From Rossellomorea pakistanensis (lineage in GTDB: Bacteria; Bacillota; Bacilli; Bacillales; Bacillaceae_B): DNA of 64,000 bases. Shown one piece after another: positions 44,658-53,824 of the stretch; the first letter of the stretch is position 1, and each line of letters begins with the position of its first letter. A model generated the notes under the pieces. That model did no database searches, had not been told where the DNA came from, and saw nothing but the letters and a program-made list of their open reading frames with translations. The position numbers were made by a program, and so were the translations under genes. Where the stretch lies: assembly GCF_016908495.1 (NCBI RefSeq), contig NZ_JAFBDZ010000001.1, forward strand, positions 930,001 to 994,000, written 5' to 3'.

Positions 44658-47600
44658 CTAATTTCTTGTTTCAAGCCCAATGGAGCTGAATAATTTTTCC
44701 AATGTAACCTTGCCTAGTTTTTCTTTTGGCTTTTTATTCTCTTTGGCATCAGGTCCTTTTTCCAAGAAATTTTTCTCGATGAATCGAAGATCTATTTCAT
44801 CTACTTTTCCGTCTTGGTTAATGTCTCCCTTGTTAACTCCTACATTTTCTTTTCCGTATGAGAAAACGGAGATGATTGCATCTTGGATATCAACCATCTT
44901 GTCGCCATTGACATCACCTGCATCGCTTTTGTCCATATTTACTGACATTCGTACACCGGCTAAATCTCCATCGATGTTTTTCACTACTTTCGTCGTTACT
45001 TTGCTTGAGAGATGGCCTGGTATCTTCACATAGATTTCATACTCTTTTTCTGATAACGGAAGGTTATCGATTGTAAAGTATCCATTATCCGAAATTTCGG
45101 ATGCTTCGTAGGTTTCACCATCTGCCGCTTTTGCATATACTTTCACTCCAAGCTTAGAATAGTCAATCGAATAATCCAATTGTCCATTCTCTTTATAGAA
45201 AGCTTCAGGTTTAATAAATCCATTCACAACAGAGTGTCCAGCTAGAATCGTAAATGACTTGTCTTTAAATACACGAATAATGGAAGGACTAGAATCTGAT
45301 GTTTTCTTATACTTAAAAGAACTCGTTTCAAATGTCAAGTCCTCTGGGGCGTAGTATTCGTCACCAATGACTTTAAACGTGATATCTAAAAATGGAAGAT
45401 CTTTATCGATTTTCAACTCATTTTGGTCAATCGAAGCCCCTACCTTAACATTCCCTGCTGTGACTGTCGGCTCATCCAGTTTTACTTTTACACCTTTTTG
45501 CTCTGCATATTGCTTGAATGCCTCATTGACTTTGACATGTTCAAATTCAAAGAAACTTTTAATAAAAGGGACGCTGAATTCCCCGGAGACGAGCTGCTGA
45601 ATATTGTTCAAAGTCAATGTCATGGTTATATCGTCACCCAGACGAACCTTTTCCTTATCGTAACTAGATACCGCATATTCCGTTCCTTCTTTTATGAACT
45701 TGTAGTTCTTTATGCCCTCTGGATATCCTACGGATGCTGTAGCATTATCGAAAACAAATAAGTTGGAATCCAAATATGACCTCTCGTCTATTCTTTCCTT
45801 CATTGCAGGGAATCTAAAGTTTCCTTCCGCATCTGCATTAAGGAAACCATGATTATAAAACGAGTACTCCCACCAAAGCAAACCGTTTCTAGATTGATCG
45901 ATATCTACTCCTTTCTCTTTGAGCGCATCGACTGTCGAATCATATACATTCCCATGTACCCATACAGCAGGACCATCATAACCCGCTTCTTTCGTATACA
46001 TCGATTCATTCACTTCATAAAGTCCCGGTTCCATATCTAGCTCGACTTTCGGTGGCGTATTGTCAATCATAACAATCGCGTCCTTACTGTGAGGTTTACC
46101 TTGCTCATCATACCCAATCATTTCGAACGTATAATCACCTTCCGGCAGTTTCACCTTTTTATCCGAAATGGGCTGCGAAGGATCATTGGTGAATGGGAAT
46201 ACCTCCCCTTTAAAAATTTGATCGCCCCAATAATCAATACCTGTCATTAAATGGCTTGCATCCATGGTTCCCATAAATCCAATTGCTTCTCCGGATTTTC
46301 CATCTCTCACCAACATATCAATTGTTTTTAGTGGGCTAGATAATTTGACGATTGCATTGGTATATGGCGTATAATACGGATGTATCTTCGAATCATTCGC
46401 AATCATCGGTCTTGTCAATACCATCTTCTCAAATCCTTTGTCTATCACACGGATGGAAAACGGGATTTGATAATTCTCTTCTTCATTTTTCGAATTGACA
46501 AGGTGAATGTATCCTTCATACCGTCCAAATTCGGCATGTTCTGAAACACGAATCGTCGGCTCAATTTCTGCGGATTTACCTGCTTCTACTGAAACCGTTT
46601 CGGGTATCGTTACTTCTACCCCATTTTTGCCGGCATCTTGAATTTGTCCATTAGCCGGTAAAAATTCAACATTTGTGATAAATTCCTGCCCATCTTTTTC
46701 ATTGCGGTTTTCAATAACAACTTTTCTGCTGTCTTCAATTTGTCCTTCTTCCTCTTTAAAATGACTGCCAAAAGCAATGGAACCCGTTTCTTCATCAATT
46801 TCGACAAGGACGCCATTTTGTTCATTTATCGTTTTGTCCATAACCTTCACTAATGTATCTGCATGGACTGCCTCATACGCATCAATTCTTCCTGCACCAA
46901 TTTCATTGACAGAATAGTGCCCATTCATTTTATCAGCTGTGTTCATTAATGCTTCTTTCACTTCGAAAGGTGTATATTCGGGATGTGCTTGTAAAATGAG
47001 CGATGCTGTTCCTGCTGCATGAGGCGAAGCCATTGAAGTTCCATTAAGGCGGCCATAAGCTATATCGTAATTTTCCCCGTCTTGCGGATCATTTAAATAT
47101 TCGGGAATCGTCGAGAAGATCGCCACACCTGGTGCTACGACATCTGGTTTAATGTCCTCATTCCCGTTAGCAGGACCTCTCGAACTAAATTCCGCTAGGT
47201 GATCTCCTTCTGTCTTGACGCTGCCTAACGATTCGAAGGTCATTTCATTTTGTGATTTCAAACGTTCACCGTCAGCTTTTGATAGTCGGAAAGATGGAAT
47301 ATAATTCGTCCCTTCCCCAAGAAAAGCTTCTATTTCACCATCCACATTGTTATACACAATCGCGGCTTTAGCACCGGCTGATTTTGCATTTTGCACTTTT
47401 TCATCAAACGTAATGCTGCCACGTTGAATGAGTGCTACTTTACCAGCTACATCTTTTTGATTAAAATCGGCTTTTGTCCCTATTCCAACTTCAACAATCG
47501 GAAGGGTCAAATTCTTTAGATCTTCTAAGTGATCTGTGTAATTTCGTGCTAACAGCTGCATGTCAGTTATCGTTTGGTCCCCTGCACTTGCAGTAAACGT

Positions 47601-48818
47601 CGGAATGTTTAATGACACATCGCTCGCGCCGACTGAAATCCCCAGTGCAGCTGCGCCTGGAGATCCGAGTGTTTTTTCACCAGGTCCTTCGTTTCCTGCT
47701 GCAACGACCGCAACAACTCCTGAGAGCATCGCATTATTAATGGCAATCGATGTCGGATTGAGGGGATCATTGACACTGGATCCCAACGACAAGTTGATAA
47801 CATCCATTCCATCTTTCACCGCCTTGTCAATACCTGCCATGACGGCAGTGGTCGATCCTCTTCCATATGGACCCAATACACGGTACGCATAAAGATCAAC
47901 CCCCGGAGCTACCCCTTTTACGGCTGATGCCGAGCTGTTTTCTTTTGATCCAGCGATAGACCCGGCTACATGTGTTCCATGGTATGTATAGTAACTGGAA
48001 CCCATGAATTCAGGCTGCCCTGAATCCTTCCACTCCTGATAAGTCGCCTCCATCGGATCTGAATCATTATCGACAAAATCGTATCCGCCTTTATAAGAGC
48101 CTTTTAAATCTGGATGGTTATAGTCAATACCTGAGTCAATAACCCCTACTTTAATTCCTTCACCTGTAATATTCTCTTCGTGAAGCTTGTCCGCACCGAT
48201 TTGAGGCAGGCTGTCATCAACCCTTGTTGAAGTGGCTGACTTCACTACATTCGACTCTTTTGGGAGTTCGATGCTCACTTCTTGATCCTTCCAAATCCGT
48301 TCGACCACTCCTGTACTGAGAAGCTCTTGTACTGCCGTTCCCGGTAATGTCATCGCAACACCGTTGAATGCCTCATGGTATTGTCTCGTGATTTTGGCAT
48401 CCTCCATTTTTTCTACTTTTGTTCTATTCAGACTTTTTACTTTTTTCCATTCTTTTTTGAACGTGTCGTGTTCTTTTTTTGCTTGATTGGTTGCGGTAGA
48501 AAGAGACATTTTTTTCCCTTTCAAGGCTTGCTTTGCGACCTCCACCTCTGCAGGAGCCTGCTTAAATTCAACAATAACGTTGACTAATTCAGGGCTCTTC
48601 TGGTTTATCTCCGGTGAAATGATGAACCCAGGTGTGATTTCTAGTTCTTTCAGTGCTTTCCTTTGCTGATCCGTTAAATTCATTAACATCTTTTCTATAT
48701 TTTTCGGTTTATTCTGAAAATTACCCTCAGCAATCGCTCCAGATGGAACACCTGCTGAAACTAACAAACTAGCAATTAAAGTGCCAGTAAAAATATGTTT
48801 CATTTTACCTATATTCAT
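44658..48818 (-). CDS. Secreted subtilisin-like protease (Vpr type) with cohesin- and dockerin-like modules
   Basis: A 1386-residue secreted S8 protease, far longer than B. subtilis Vpr (about 800). Signal peptide 1-30; I9-type propeptide about 75-185; catalytic domain about 215-640 with Asp228 (VIDSGIDYNHPDL), His280 (YHGTHVAG), Asn376 (AAGNEGP) and Ser595 (NGTSMASPH). A PA domain is inserted at about 440-525. Fn3/Ig-like parts follow. Residues 1048-1187 look like a cohesin domain. A carboxypeptidase-regulatory-like beta domain comes next (to about 1285). Two dockerin-type calcium loops, DVNGDKMVDIQD (1302-1313) and DINQDGKVDEID (1332-1343), precede a charged tail. AGGGGG lies 6 bases before the ATG at 48818. 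Confidence 0.92.
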   Translation of the reverse strand: MNIGKMKHIFTGTLIASLLVSAGVPSGAIAEGNFQNKPKNIEKMLMNLTDQQRKALKELEITPGFIISPEINQKSPELVNVIVEFKQAPAEVEVAKQALKGKKMSLSTATNQAKKEHDTFKKEWKKVKSLNRTKVEKMEDAKITRQYHEAFNGVAMTLPGTAVQELLSTGVVERIWKDQEVSIELPKESNVVKSATSTRVDDSLPQIGADKLHEENITGEGIKVGVIDSGIDYNHPDLKGSYKGGYDFVDNDSDPMEATYQEWKDSGQPEFMGSSYYTYHGTHVAGSIAGSKENSSASAVKGVAPGVDLYAYRVLGPYGRGSTTAVMAGIDKAVKDGMDVINLSLGSSVNDPLNPTSIAINNAMLSGVVAVVAAGNEGPGEKTLGSPGAAALGISVGASDVSLNIPTFTASAGDQTITDMQLLARNYTDHLEDLKNLTLPIVEVGIGTKADFNQKDVAGKVALIQRGSITFDEKVQNAKSAGAKAAIVYNNVDGEIEAFLGEGTNYIPSFRLSKADGERLKSQNEMTFESLGSVKTEGDHLAEFSSRGPANGNEDIKPDVVAPGVAIFSTIPEYLNDPQDGENYDIAYGRLNGTSMASPHAAGTASLILQAHPEYTPFEVKEALMNTADKMNGHYSVNEIGAGRIDAYEAVHADTLVKVMDKTINEQNGVLVEIDEETGSIAFGSHFKEEEGQIEDSRKVVIENRNEKDGQEFITNVEFLPANGQIQDAGKNGVEVTIPETVSVEAGKSAEIEPTIRVSEHAEFGRYEGYIHLVNSKNEEENYQIPFSIRVIDKGFEKMVLTRPMIANDSKIHPYYTPYTNAIVKLSSPLKTIDMLVRDGKSGEAIGFMGTMDASHLMTGIDYWGDQIFKGEVFPFTNDPSQPISDKKVKLPEGDYTFEMIGYDEQGKPHSKDAIVMIDNTPPKVELDMEPGLYEVNESMYTKEAGYDGPAVWVHGNVYDSTVDALKEKGVDIDQSRNGLLWWEYSFYNHGFLNADAEGNFRFPAMKERIDERSYLDSNLFVFDNATASVGYPEGIKNYKFIKEGTEYAVSSYDKEKVRLGDDITMTLTLNNIQQLVSGEFSVPFIKSFFEFEHVKVNEAFKQYAEQKGVKVKLDEPTVTAGNVKVGASIDQNELKIDKDLPFLDITFKVIGDEYYAPEDLTFETSSFKYKKTSDSSPSIIRVFKDKSFTILAGHSVVNGFIKPEAFYKENGQLDYSIDYSKLGVKVYAKAADGETYEASEISDNGYFTIDNLPLSEKEYEIYVKIPGHLSSKVTTKVVKNIDGDLAGVRMSVNMDKSDAGDVNGDKMVDIQDAIISVFSYGKENVGVNKGDINQDGKVDEIDLRFIEKNFLEKGPDAKENKKPKEKLGKVTLEKLFSSIGLETRN

Positions 48819-48876
48819 AACGTTCCCCCTGATCGTTATTATTCGATAAACGCTAAATTTACACCTTTTAACACGT

Positions 48877-48905
48877 GATATAAGAGATATACAATCAACT
48901 AACAA
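48877..48905 (-). promoter_or_regulatory. Probable promoter of the large protease gene
   Basis: Reading leftwards, TTGTTA (48905-48900) and TATATC (48882-48877) are 17 bases apart, 58 bases before the start codon. Confidence 0.45.
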
Positions 48906-49610
48906 ATAGAACGTTTCAAAAACAAATGGGTACCCTAATTCAGATTTTATATAACATTCTATGGAGCGGCAATGGGGGGATTTTTTCTGTAACATCAATG
49001 ACTTTACGGTAAAAAAGATCTAATACACAGCATTTAATACAGTATCAGTAGATCATAATGTAGTAAAAAAGGATTAGTAGATTTCGAAGGTACCAGATAG
49101 GGGGGACTTTGCAAAAACTTGGTTGAAACGGAATAAAGATCTTAGAAGAAATAATATTTGATATAATACTATCCTCTAATGCAGTAACCTACATCATATT
49201 TTTCATTACATAAGTAGCGGGTAAAAGGACTAACAAGGCCCTATAAAATTCCCCTAAAATCGGACACCTAAGGAAGAGAACATTAAAACTGGATTAGCTT
49301 TAAGATCAATCCTTAAGGTATTATCTTATCTCAAATAGTATCCCCTAGATCTAAACAAAAAGTTTTGAGTCGGTTCATTATTATTAGTAAAGTCAATTGT
49401 TTAAAGCGTGGATTATCAAAAATTCTCTCTTTTTTTTTATTGTATTGTTACAAAAAAAGACGGTTCCCTTATTATGGAAACACGTCAATTTCTGATTTAG
49501 CTTCTTTAATCTTTTTTGAAATGTAATATAAATTGTGTTTCCAACAAGGTAATCTATACAGGCACCCATTATTTCTAATGTAATATGATTATATTGAAGG
49601 AGGGATGGCA
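48906..49610. other. Long intergenic region, no gene seen
   Basis: About 700 A+T-rich bases. The open frames here lack ribosome sites and protein-like composition. Apart from GGAGGG at its right end, which serves the next gene, I see no feature that I can support. Confidence 0.5.
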
Positions 49611-49835
49611 ATGCCTTGGCAACAAAAAATTAGATATTTAATAGGGCAACCTGTAGGGATTTCATTGACAAATGGGCAAGGTACGTCAGGCATATTGTGC
49701 GGTATATCTGGTACAAAGATTCTCGTTATTGAATACTTGTATCAAGCACAGTTCGCCCTAAAACAATACGATATTTTTATGATTCAGGATATTAACGGAT
49801 TTCCACCTTGTCAGGACCAACAACCACTTTATTAA
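49611..49835 (+). CDS. Small beta-rich protein, possibly DUF2642-like
   Basis: A 74-residue protein of mostly beta-strand pattern (IGQPVGISLTNGQGTSGILC, KILVIEYLYQAQFALKQYD), like the Sm/SH3-like folds of the DUF2642/YuzF group of small Bacillus proteins. Several members of such groups are spore-associated, but nothing in this sequence proves it. GAAGGAGGG lies about 5 bases before the ATG at 49611; an ATG at 49605 overlaps the ribosome site. A terminator follows directly. Confidence 0.65.
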   Translation: MPWQQKIRYLIGQPVGISLTNGQGTSGILCGISGTKILVIEYLYQAQFALKQYDIFMIQDINGFPPCQDQQPLY

Positions 49836-49842
49836 CGAATAC

Positions 49843-49872
49843 GTCCCTCTTTGGAGGGAATTGTTCTTTTTT
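49843..49872 (+). terminator. Terminator of the small beta-rich protein gene
   Basis: TCCCTC and GAGGGA form a short G+C-rich stem around TTTG, followed by ATTGTTCTTTTTTT, starting 8 bases after the stop. Confidence 0.8.
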
Positions 49873-50332
49873 TATCTTGCTTACATCACAAATGACATCA
49901 AATCTGAAACATTTGACTAACTATAAAATTAAACTCAATTCCTTTGTTTAGAGAATTGCATCCAATTCTTGGATAGGTAAAACCTATTGTTAATAAATTT
50001 GCCAAGAATCTCCACTACAAATATTCTGTTTTCTGGGTGTTAAAATGAACACTTCACAAAACTAATACACCGTTTCTAAAATCATCTCTCATGTTGAATT
50101 TCCTTGTAGACTATGGAGAACGATTTCTTGAACATCGAATTAAACCCTTAGGTTCTATTTCCTTACAAAGTCCTTTTACAGCTCTCTAAACTCTAGAACA
50201 CTCCTTTGACTTTATCATCCACTTTTCATAACTTTCTTTTTTGTAGTCATCTAACTTAATTAACACAACAGCGAATTTCTTATTCAACAATCGCGCACGA
50301 TCATTAAACAAAATAAGATAGAATACTAATAA
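49873..50332. other. Intergenic region, no gene seen
   Basis: About 460 A+T-rich bases between the terminator and the end of the germination gene. No frame with a ribosome site and no clear hairpin were found. Confidence 0.5.
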
Positions 50333-51766
50333 CTAATTATCGTCAGGGTATGAATGCTTACTATTAAGTAAAGATTTTAAATCACCTCTATAAAGAGTAT
50401 CTTTTAACTCTTCGTATCTAAAAGGAATTAATGGTGAAAGATAGGGAACCCCAACAGACTTTAGATTTGTCATATATAAAATGAGTAGTGTTGTTCCAAC
50501 AATTAAACCAGTGAATCCAAAAAAATTAGCTACTAGCAAAAAGAGGAAACGCATTGTCGTCGTTACATCTGCTAATCCCCTATAGATGGTGAGAAAGCTT
50601 GTTAAAAAAGTAATTCCTATGGTTATAAGTCCTGCTGGGTGGATGATTTTAGCCGTTACAGCTGTTTCACCAATAACAACTGCTGCAACCAAAGATAAAA
50701 TAATAATTGAGCTTTTAGGAATACGGAAAGTAGTATCGAGAAAAATTCTTAATAAAAAGATCAATATCACCATTTCCCAAAAGGCAGTTAATAATTCACC
50801 ATCAGTAAAAAATGACTTTACTACTTTTTTGGAATACTCATCTTGATGGAATTTTTCTAATGTTACATATATTGCTGGCAGATAAACAGATAAGAAAAAA
50901 CCAAAAAAACGGATAAATCGGTTTGTAAATCGACCTGCTTTAAAATAATAATCATCAGGTGTTTGAAAGGAATCTATAAATAAGGAGGGTGTTATAATAA
51001 CGAAAGGTGTACCATCTACAATAATTCCAACTTTTCCTTCATACAAAGATGATGCGAGAACATCCGGTCGTTCTGTTGTTTTGATTAAGGGAAAGATACT
51101 TTTCTGTCCTTCAATTACCTCTTCAATAATTCTGGATCCTAATATGTATTTTACTGAGAGTTTGTTAAGACGTGATTGAACTTTTTCTAACACTCCTTTA
51201 TCGACGATTCCGTCCAGATAAATAACGGATAATTGTGTTTTTGAAATGAGTCCAACTTCTTTATTTTCTATATATAGCTTAGGGGATTTAATAAATGAAC
51301 GTAGGATATTAATATTCGTTTTAAGTTTTTCTGTTAAACCAATAACGGGTCCTTTTGGTGCACGTTCGCCTATAGCTTCTTCAAGACTTCTTTCATTCCA
51401 CTTTGCAGTATCCACAATAATTCCAATATCATTTTCTTCAAATAATATAGCTGTTTTGCCATTAACTAATGCATCGGTTATTTCCTGAAATGTTGTTCCC
51501 GTTTTTACATTAGCCGATTCAATAACTTCGCTGATTAAATTTATAATACCGTTTTTTTCAGGACTTTCTTTAGAATTAAGGATTGGTTTAATCACAAAGT
51601 CCTGCATAATATCCGAATCAATAATTCCATCAATATAAATAATAGCTGCATGTTCTGACTTTTCAATACCAAACTTTACCTTTCTCACGACTAAATCAGA
51701 TGTTTGTTGAAATAAGTTTTTTATATGCTGGATATTGCCTTCAAGCTTCTTTCCGATATTATCCAT
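50333..51766 (-). CDS. GerA-family spore germination protein (A subunit)
   Basis: A 477-residue germinant-receptor A subunit of the GerAA/GerBA/GerKA family. A large soluble N-terminal domain (about 1-285) is followed by membrane segments (FFGFFLSVYLPAIYVTLEKF to VGTTLLILYMTNLKSVGVPY) and a short cytoplasmic tail. The PAIYV and PYLSPLIPF segments are family hallmarks. It sits in the inner spore membrane with B and C subunits. Neither gerB- nor gerC-type genes lie next to it, so it is an orphan A subunit. It could work with subunits from another operon. Confidence 0.93.
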   Translation of the reverse strand: MDNIGKKLEGNIQHIKNLFQQTSDLVVRKVKFGIEKSEHAAIIYIDGIIDSDIMQDFVIKPILNSKESPEKNGIINLISEVIESANVKTGTTFQEITDALVNGKTAILFEENDIGIIVDTAKWNERSLEEAIGERAPKGPVIGLTEKLKTNINILRSFIKSPKLYIENKEVGLISKTQLSVIYLDGIVDKGVLEKVQSRLNKLSVKYILGSRIIEEVIEGQKSIFPLIKTTERPDVLASSLYEGKVGIIVDGTPFVIITPSLFIDSFQTPDDYYFKAGRFTNRFIRFFGFFLSVYLPAIYVTLEKFHQDEYSKKVVKSFFTDGELLTAFWEMVILIFLLRIFLDTTFRIPKSSIIILSLVAAVVIGETAVTAKIIHPAGLITIGITFLTSFLTIYRGLADVTTTMRFLFLLVANFFGFTGLIVGTTLLILYMTNLKSVGVPYLSPLIPFRYEELKDTLYRGDLKSLLNSKHSYPDDN

Positions 51767-51821
51767 TTTATACTCTCCTCAAGATTATAGAATTCAGCTT
51801 TATTATGTGAGGAGCTTATTT

Positions 51822-52231
51822 ATTTATTCTTATATTGGACAAAATGGCTCGATGCATGAAAAAGCGATTCTCTTTGATTACAACTACTAATTTACGATGT
51901 TCAAATATTCTTTTAATGACCGTATCCCATCTTTGATGATTACCAATTCCTTCAAACGAATTCAAACGGACTTTCTTTGCTTCTGGTGCTATTAATTTAG
52001 CAATAAATACGTTCATTTCGTTATTAAATTCTTCATTTTCTTTACTCCCCCAAAAAAGCCATTATCCAAATGAGTCCAAAATTTGGAGAAATAAGATTAT
52101 CTACAAAATATTCGACCTGGAATAACTCCTTCAATTACCGCTTTTACTTCTAAATGTCCATTATCATTTACTAAATCTTTGCACTTATAAAAATCACTTT
52201 TATTTCATTCGTGAAATCATACTTTATTTCT
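51822..52231 (-). pseudogene. Decayed GNAT-type acetyltransferase gene
   Basis: AGGAGGAG and an ATG at 52220 begin the region. The protein can be read only by switching frames: YDFTNE, SDFYKCKDLVNDNGHLEVKA, VIEGVIPGRIF, then IAPEAKKVRLNSFEGIGNHQ and WDTVIKRIFEHRKL. This matches the N-terminal half of a Bacillus GNAT family group (ZmaR-like). The C-terminal half with the acetyl-CoA site is missing. At least three frame changes are present. Confidence 0.6.
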
Positions 52232-52434
52232 CCTCCTAACAGCATACCCCCTTTAACTAACCTACTTGTTTAGTTGAAGAAGAAAAGAAATTTCATTTTA
52301 ATATATATTCTTGCATTAAGACAGGAGTTCATAACTATTTACGGAATTATAATCATAGGATGGTAAACATATGATAAACTTAGTTAAAGAATAACTTTCA
52401 ACAGAAAGTGGAATAAATAAATGGGGGAGCAACA

Positions 52435-53004
52435 ATGAAGAAATCTTTAACTGTGGCAGGACTTGGATTAGCATTAGCGATTGGTGGTTCGTATGCAATC
52501 TTTTCATACAAGGGAGAAAAAACAGAAGCAGCAACAACTACCAAACATGAAGCCACACAACAAGTTCCTAAAGTAAGCCAAGCTGAATTAACTAAAGCAT
52601 CAAAAGACATTGGGGAAATTAAGAATGATGATGACGTCTACTACACGATGATAACCATAGCTCTCCAGAAGCTTAAGTTTCAAGGAGAAAAAAACTACCA
52701 TATTCCAGGAACGCCTGATGTCAAAAGGCTTCAGTTAGATCTAGCTAACCTTCAATATTTGAAAAACAAGGCAGTTGCAATAAAGGCATCCGAACTTTAT
52801 CAAAAAACCTTAGATAAATGGTTAAAAGGTGACTTCTCTAATATCGAAAATGACTATCTGACAATTAGGAGCATTAAAACCGGTACCACACAGCCAAGCG
52901 AAAGTCCAGTATTGAAAGTAAGAACTGCTGAAGAGGAACAGAAATACATCGAGCACTTCTTTGGCGAAGAAGGATTACAAATTAATAAAAGAGATTGGCA
53001 ATAA
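52435..53004 (+). CDS. Exported protein, DUF6241-like
   Basis: A 189-residue protein with a signal or anchor segment (VAGLGLALAIGGSYAIF, residues 7-23), a Thr/Glu-rich linker and a helical domain (YYTMITIALQKLKFQGEKN, LDLANLQYLKNKAVAIKA). The pattern recalls the DUF6241 proteins of Bacillus. There is no lipobox Cys, so it is probably a membrane-anchored or secreted protein. GGGGGAG lies 7 bases before the ATG. It has its own terminator. Function unknown. Confidence 0.72.
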   Translation: MKKSLTVAGLGLALAIGGSYAIFSYKGEKTEAATTTKHEATQQVPKVSQAELTKASKDIGEIKNDDDVYYTMITIALQKLKFQGEKNYHIPGTPDVKRLQLDLANLQYLKNKAVAIKASELYQKTLDKWLKGDFSNIENDYLTIRSIKTGTTQPSESPVLKVRTAEEEQKYIEHFFGEEGLQINKRDWQ

Positions 53005-53015
53005 TCTATAAAGCT

Positions 53016-53046
53016 AGGCTCTGGGTCCTCCCAGGGCTTATTTTTT
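53016..53046 (+). terminator. Terminator of the exported protein gene
   Basis: GGCTCTGGG and CCCAGGGCTT pair (with one G-T) around TCCT, followed by ATTTTTTG, 12 bases after the stop. Confidence 0.85.
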
Positions 53047-53116
53047 GCCTATATCATAAATAAATATTTTATTAATTAAAAAACAAAAAAAGAACCTTAA
53101 CAGTCCTAAATATTCC

Positions 53117-53385
53117 TCATATTAAAAAACATAACTACTTTCCAAGATATTGTTTCTAGCATACTTAATTGATAAGGTCTGAAAGCTTTTTCTGAATTAC
53201 CCATTTCTTTCAAACTTACTAAATATACTCTGTGAGTTTTTGTAAATGCTTCTGCAAAATAATCATCTGTTTCATTAAATTCTGAGTAGTGGGTAAGTTG
53301 CACAAAGTGGTTCTCCTTCTCCTTTTATAAATACTTCAAAATTCCCATGAGATGTACTAATTAAAGTTTTAGTCCATTTATTCAT
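53117..53385 (-). pseudogene. Truncated alpha/beta-hydrolase gene
   Basis: The ATG at 53385 starts MNKWTKTLISTSHGNFEVFI and KGEGEPLC, then the frame is lost. The next frame continues THYSEFNETDDYFAEAF, TKTHRVYLVSLKEMGNSEKA and FRPYQLSMLETI. This is the N-terminal part of an alpha/beta hydrolase, cut before the nucleophile elbow. One frameshift and a 3' deletion are present. Confidence 0.65.
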
Positions 53386-53712
53386 AAGGCCCCCACTATG
53401 CTTTATTTGTTAATGTTTTAATTCTATTAATTGAAATCGAAAACCTTTTGAATAAAAAAACCTTCATATAGTGGACAAAAAATAAGCTATTTAAAGACAA
53501 AAGGAGCGCAATTCAAGGATAGCGTCCTTAAACAGAAGGCTCAATTTCAAGATAATCATATAAGACAATAATAATAGTCTTCTACTATTGCACAAGTGAT
53601 ATAGTTTAAACTTTTCCTTAATGTAAATTTTTTTCGCTGGATACCAAGTCCTGTCACATTTTTTTATCATTTCTCATTTTCAACAGAGGTAAATTAATGT
53701 TTATATTCTTTG
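53386..53712. other. Intergenic region with one hairpin
   Basis: AAGGAGCGC (53501-53509) and GCGTCCTT (53522-53529) form a hairpin without a T tail, a type of repeat often seen between Bacillus genes. No coding frame with a ribosome site was found. Confidence 0.4.
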
Positions 53713-53763
53713 TTGACATTTTATATAGTATCATTTATTTTAATATTAAATGAACCGTTCATT
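53713..53763 (+). promoter_or_regulatory. Promoter and palindromic operator of the FAD-oxygenase/TetR operon
   Basis: TTGACA (53713-53718) and TATTTT (53736-53741) are 17 bases apart. The perfect palindrome AATGAAC-C-GTTCATT (53749-53763) covers the expected start point, the classic place for a TetR repressor. The operon encodes a TetR protein. Confidence 0.75.
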
Positions 53764-53824
53764 CATTTTTAAATTTGTTTTGTTTTTTCATTAAGTAATG
53801 AATTTATTAATGGGGGTTATACTT

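Noticed and set aside
45367..45761. Long frames opposite the large protease gene
   Set aside because: They are antisense shadows of a gene with clear signal peptide, catalytic motifs and domains, and they lack ribosome sites.
49393..49611. A 72-codon minus-strand frame before the small beta-rich protein
   Set aside because: It has no ribosome site, runs through poly-T stretches and overlaps the ribosome site of the plus-strand gene.
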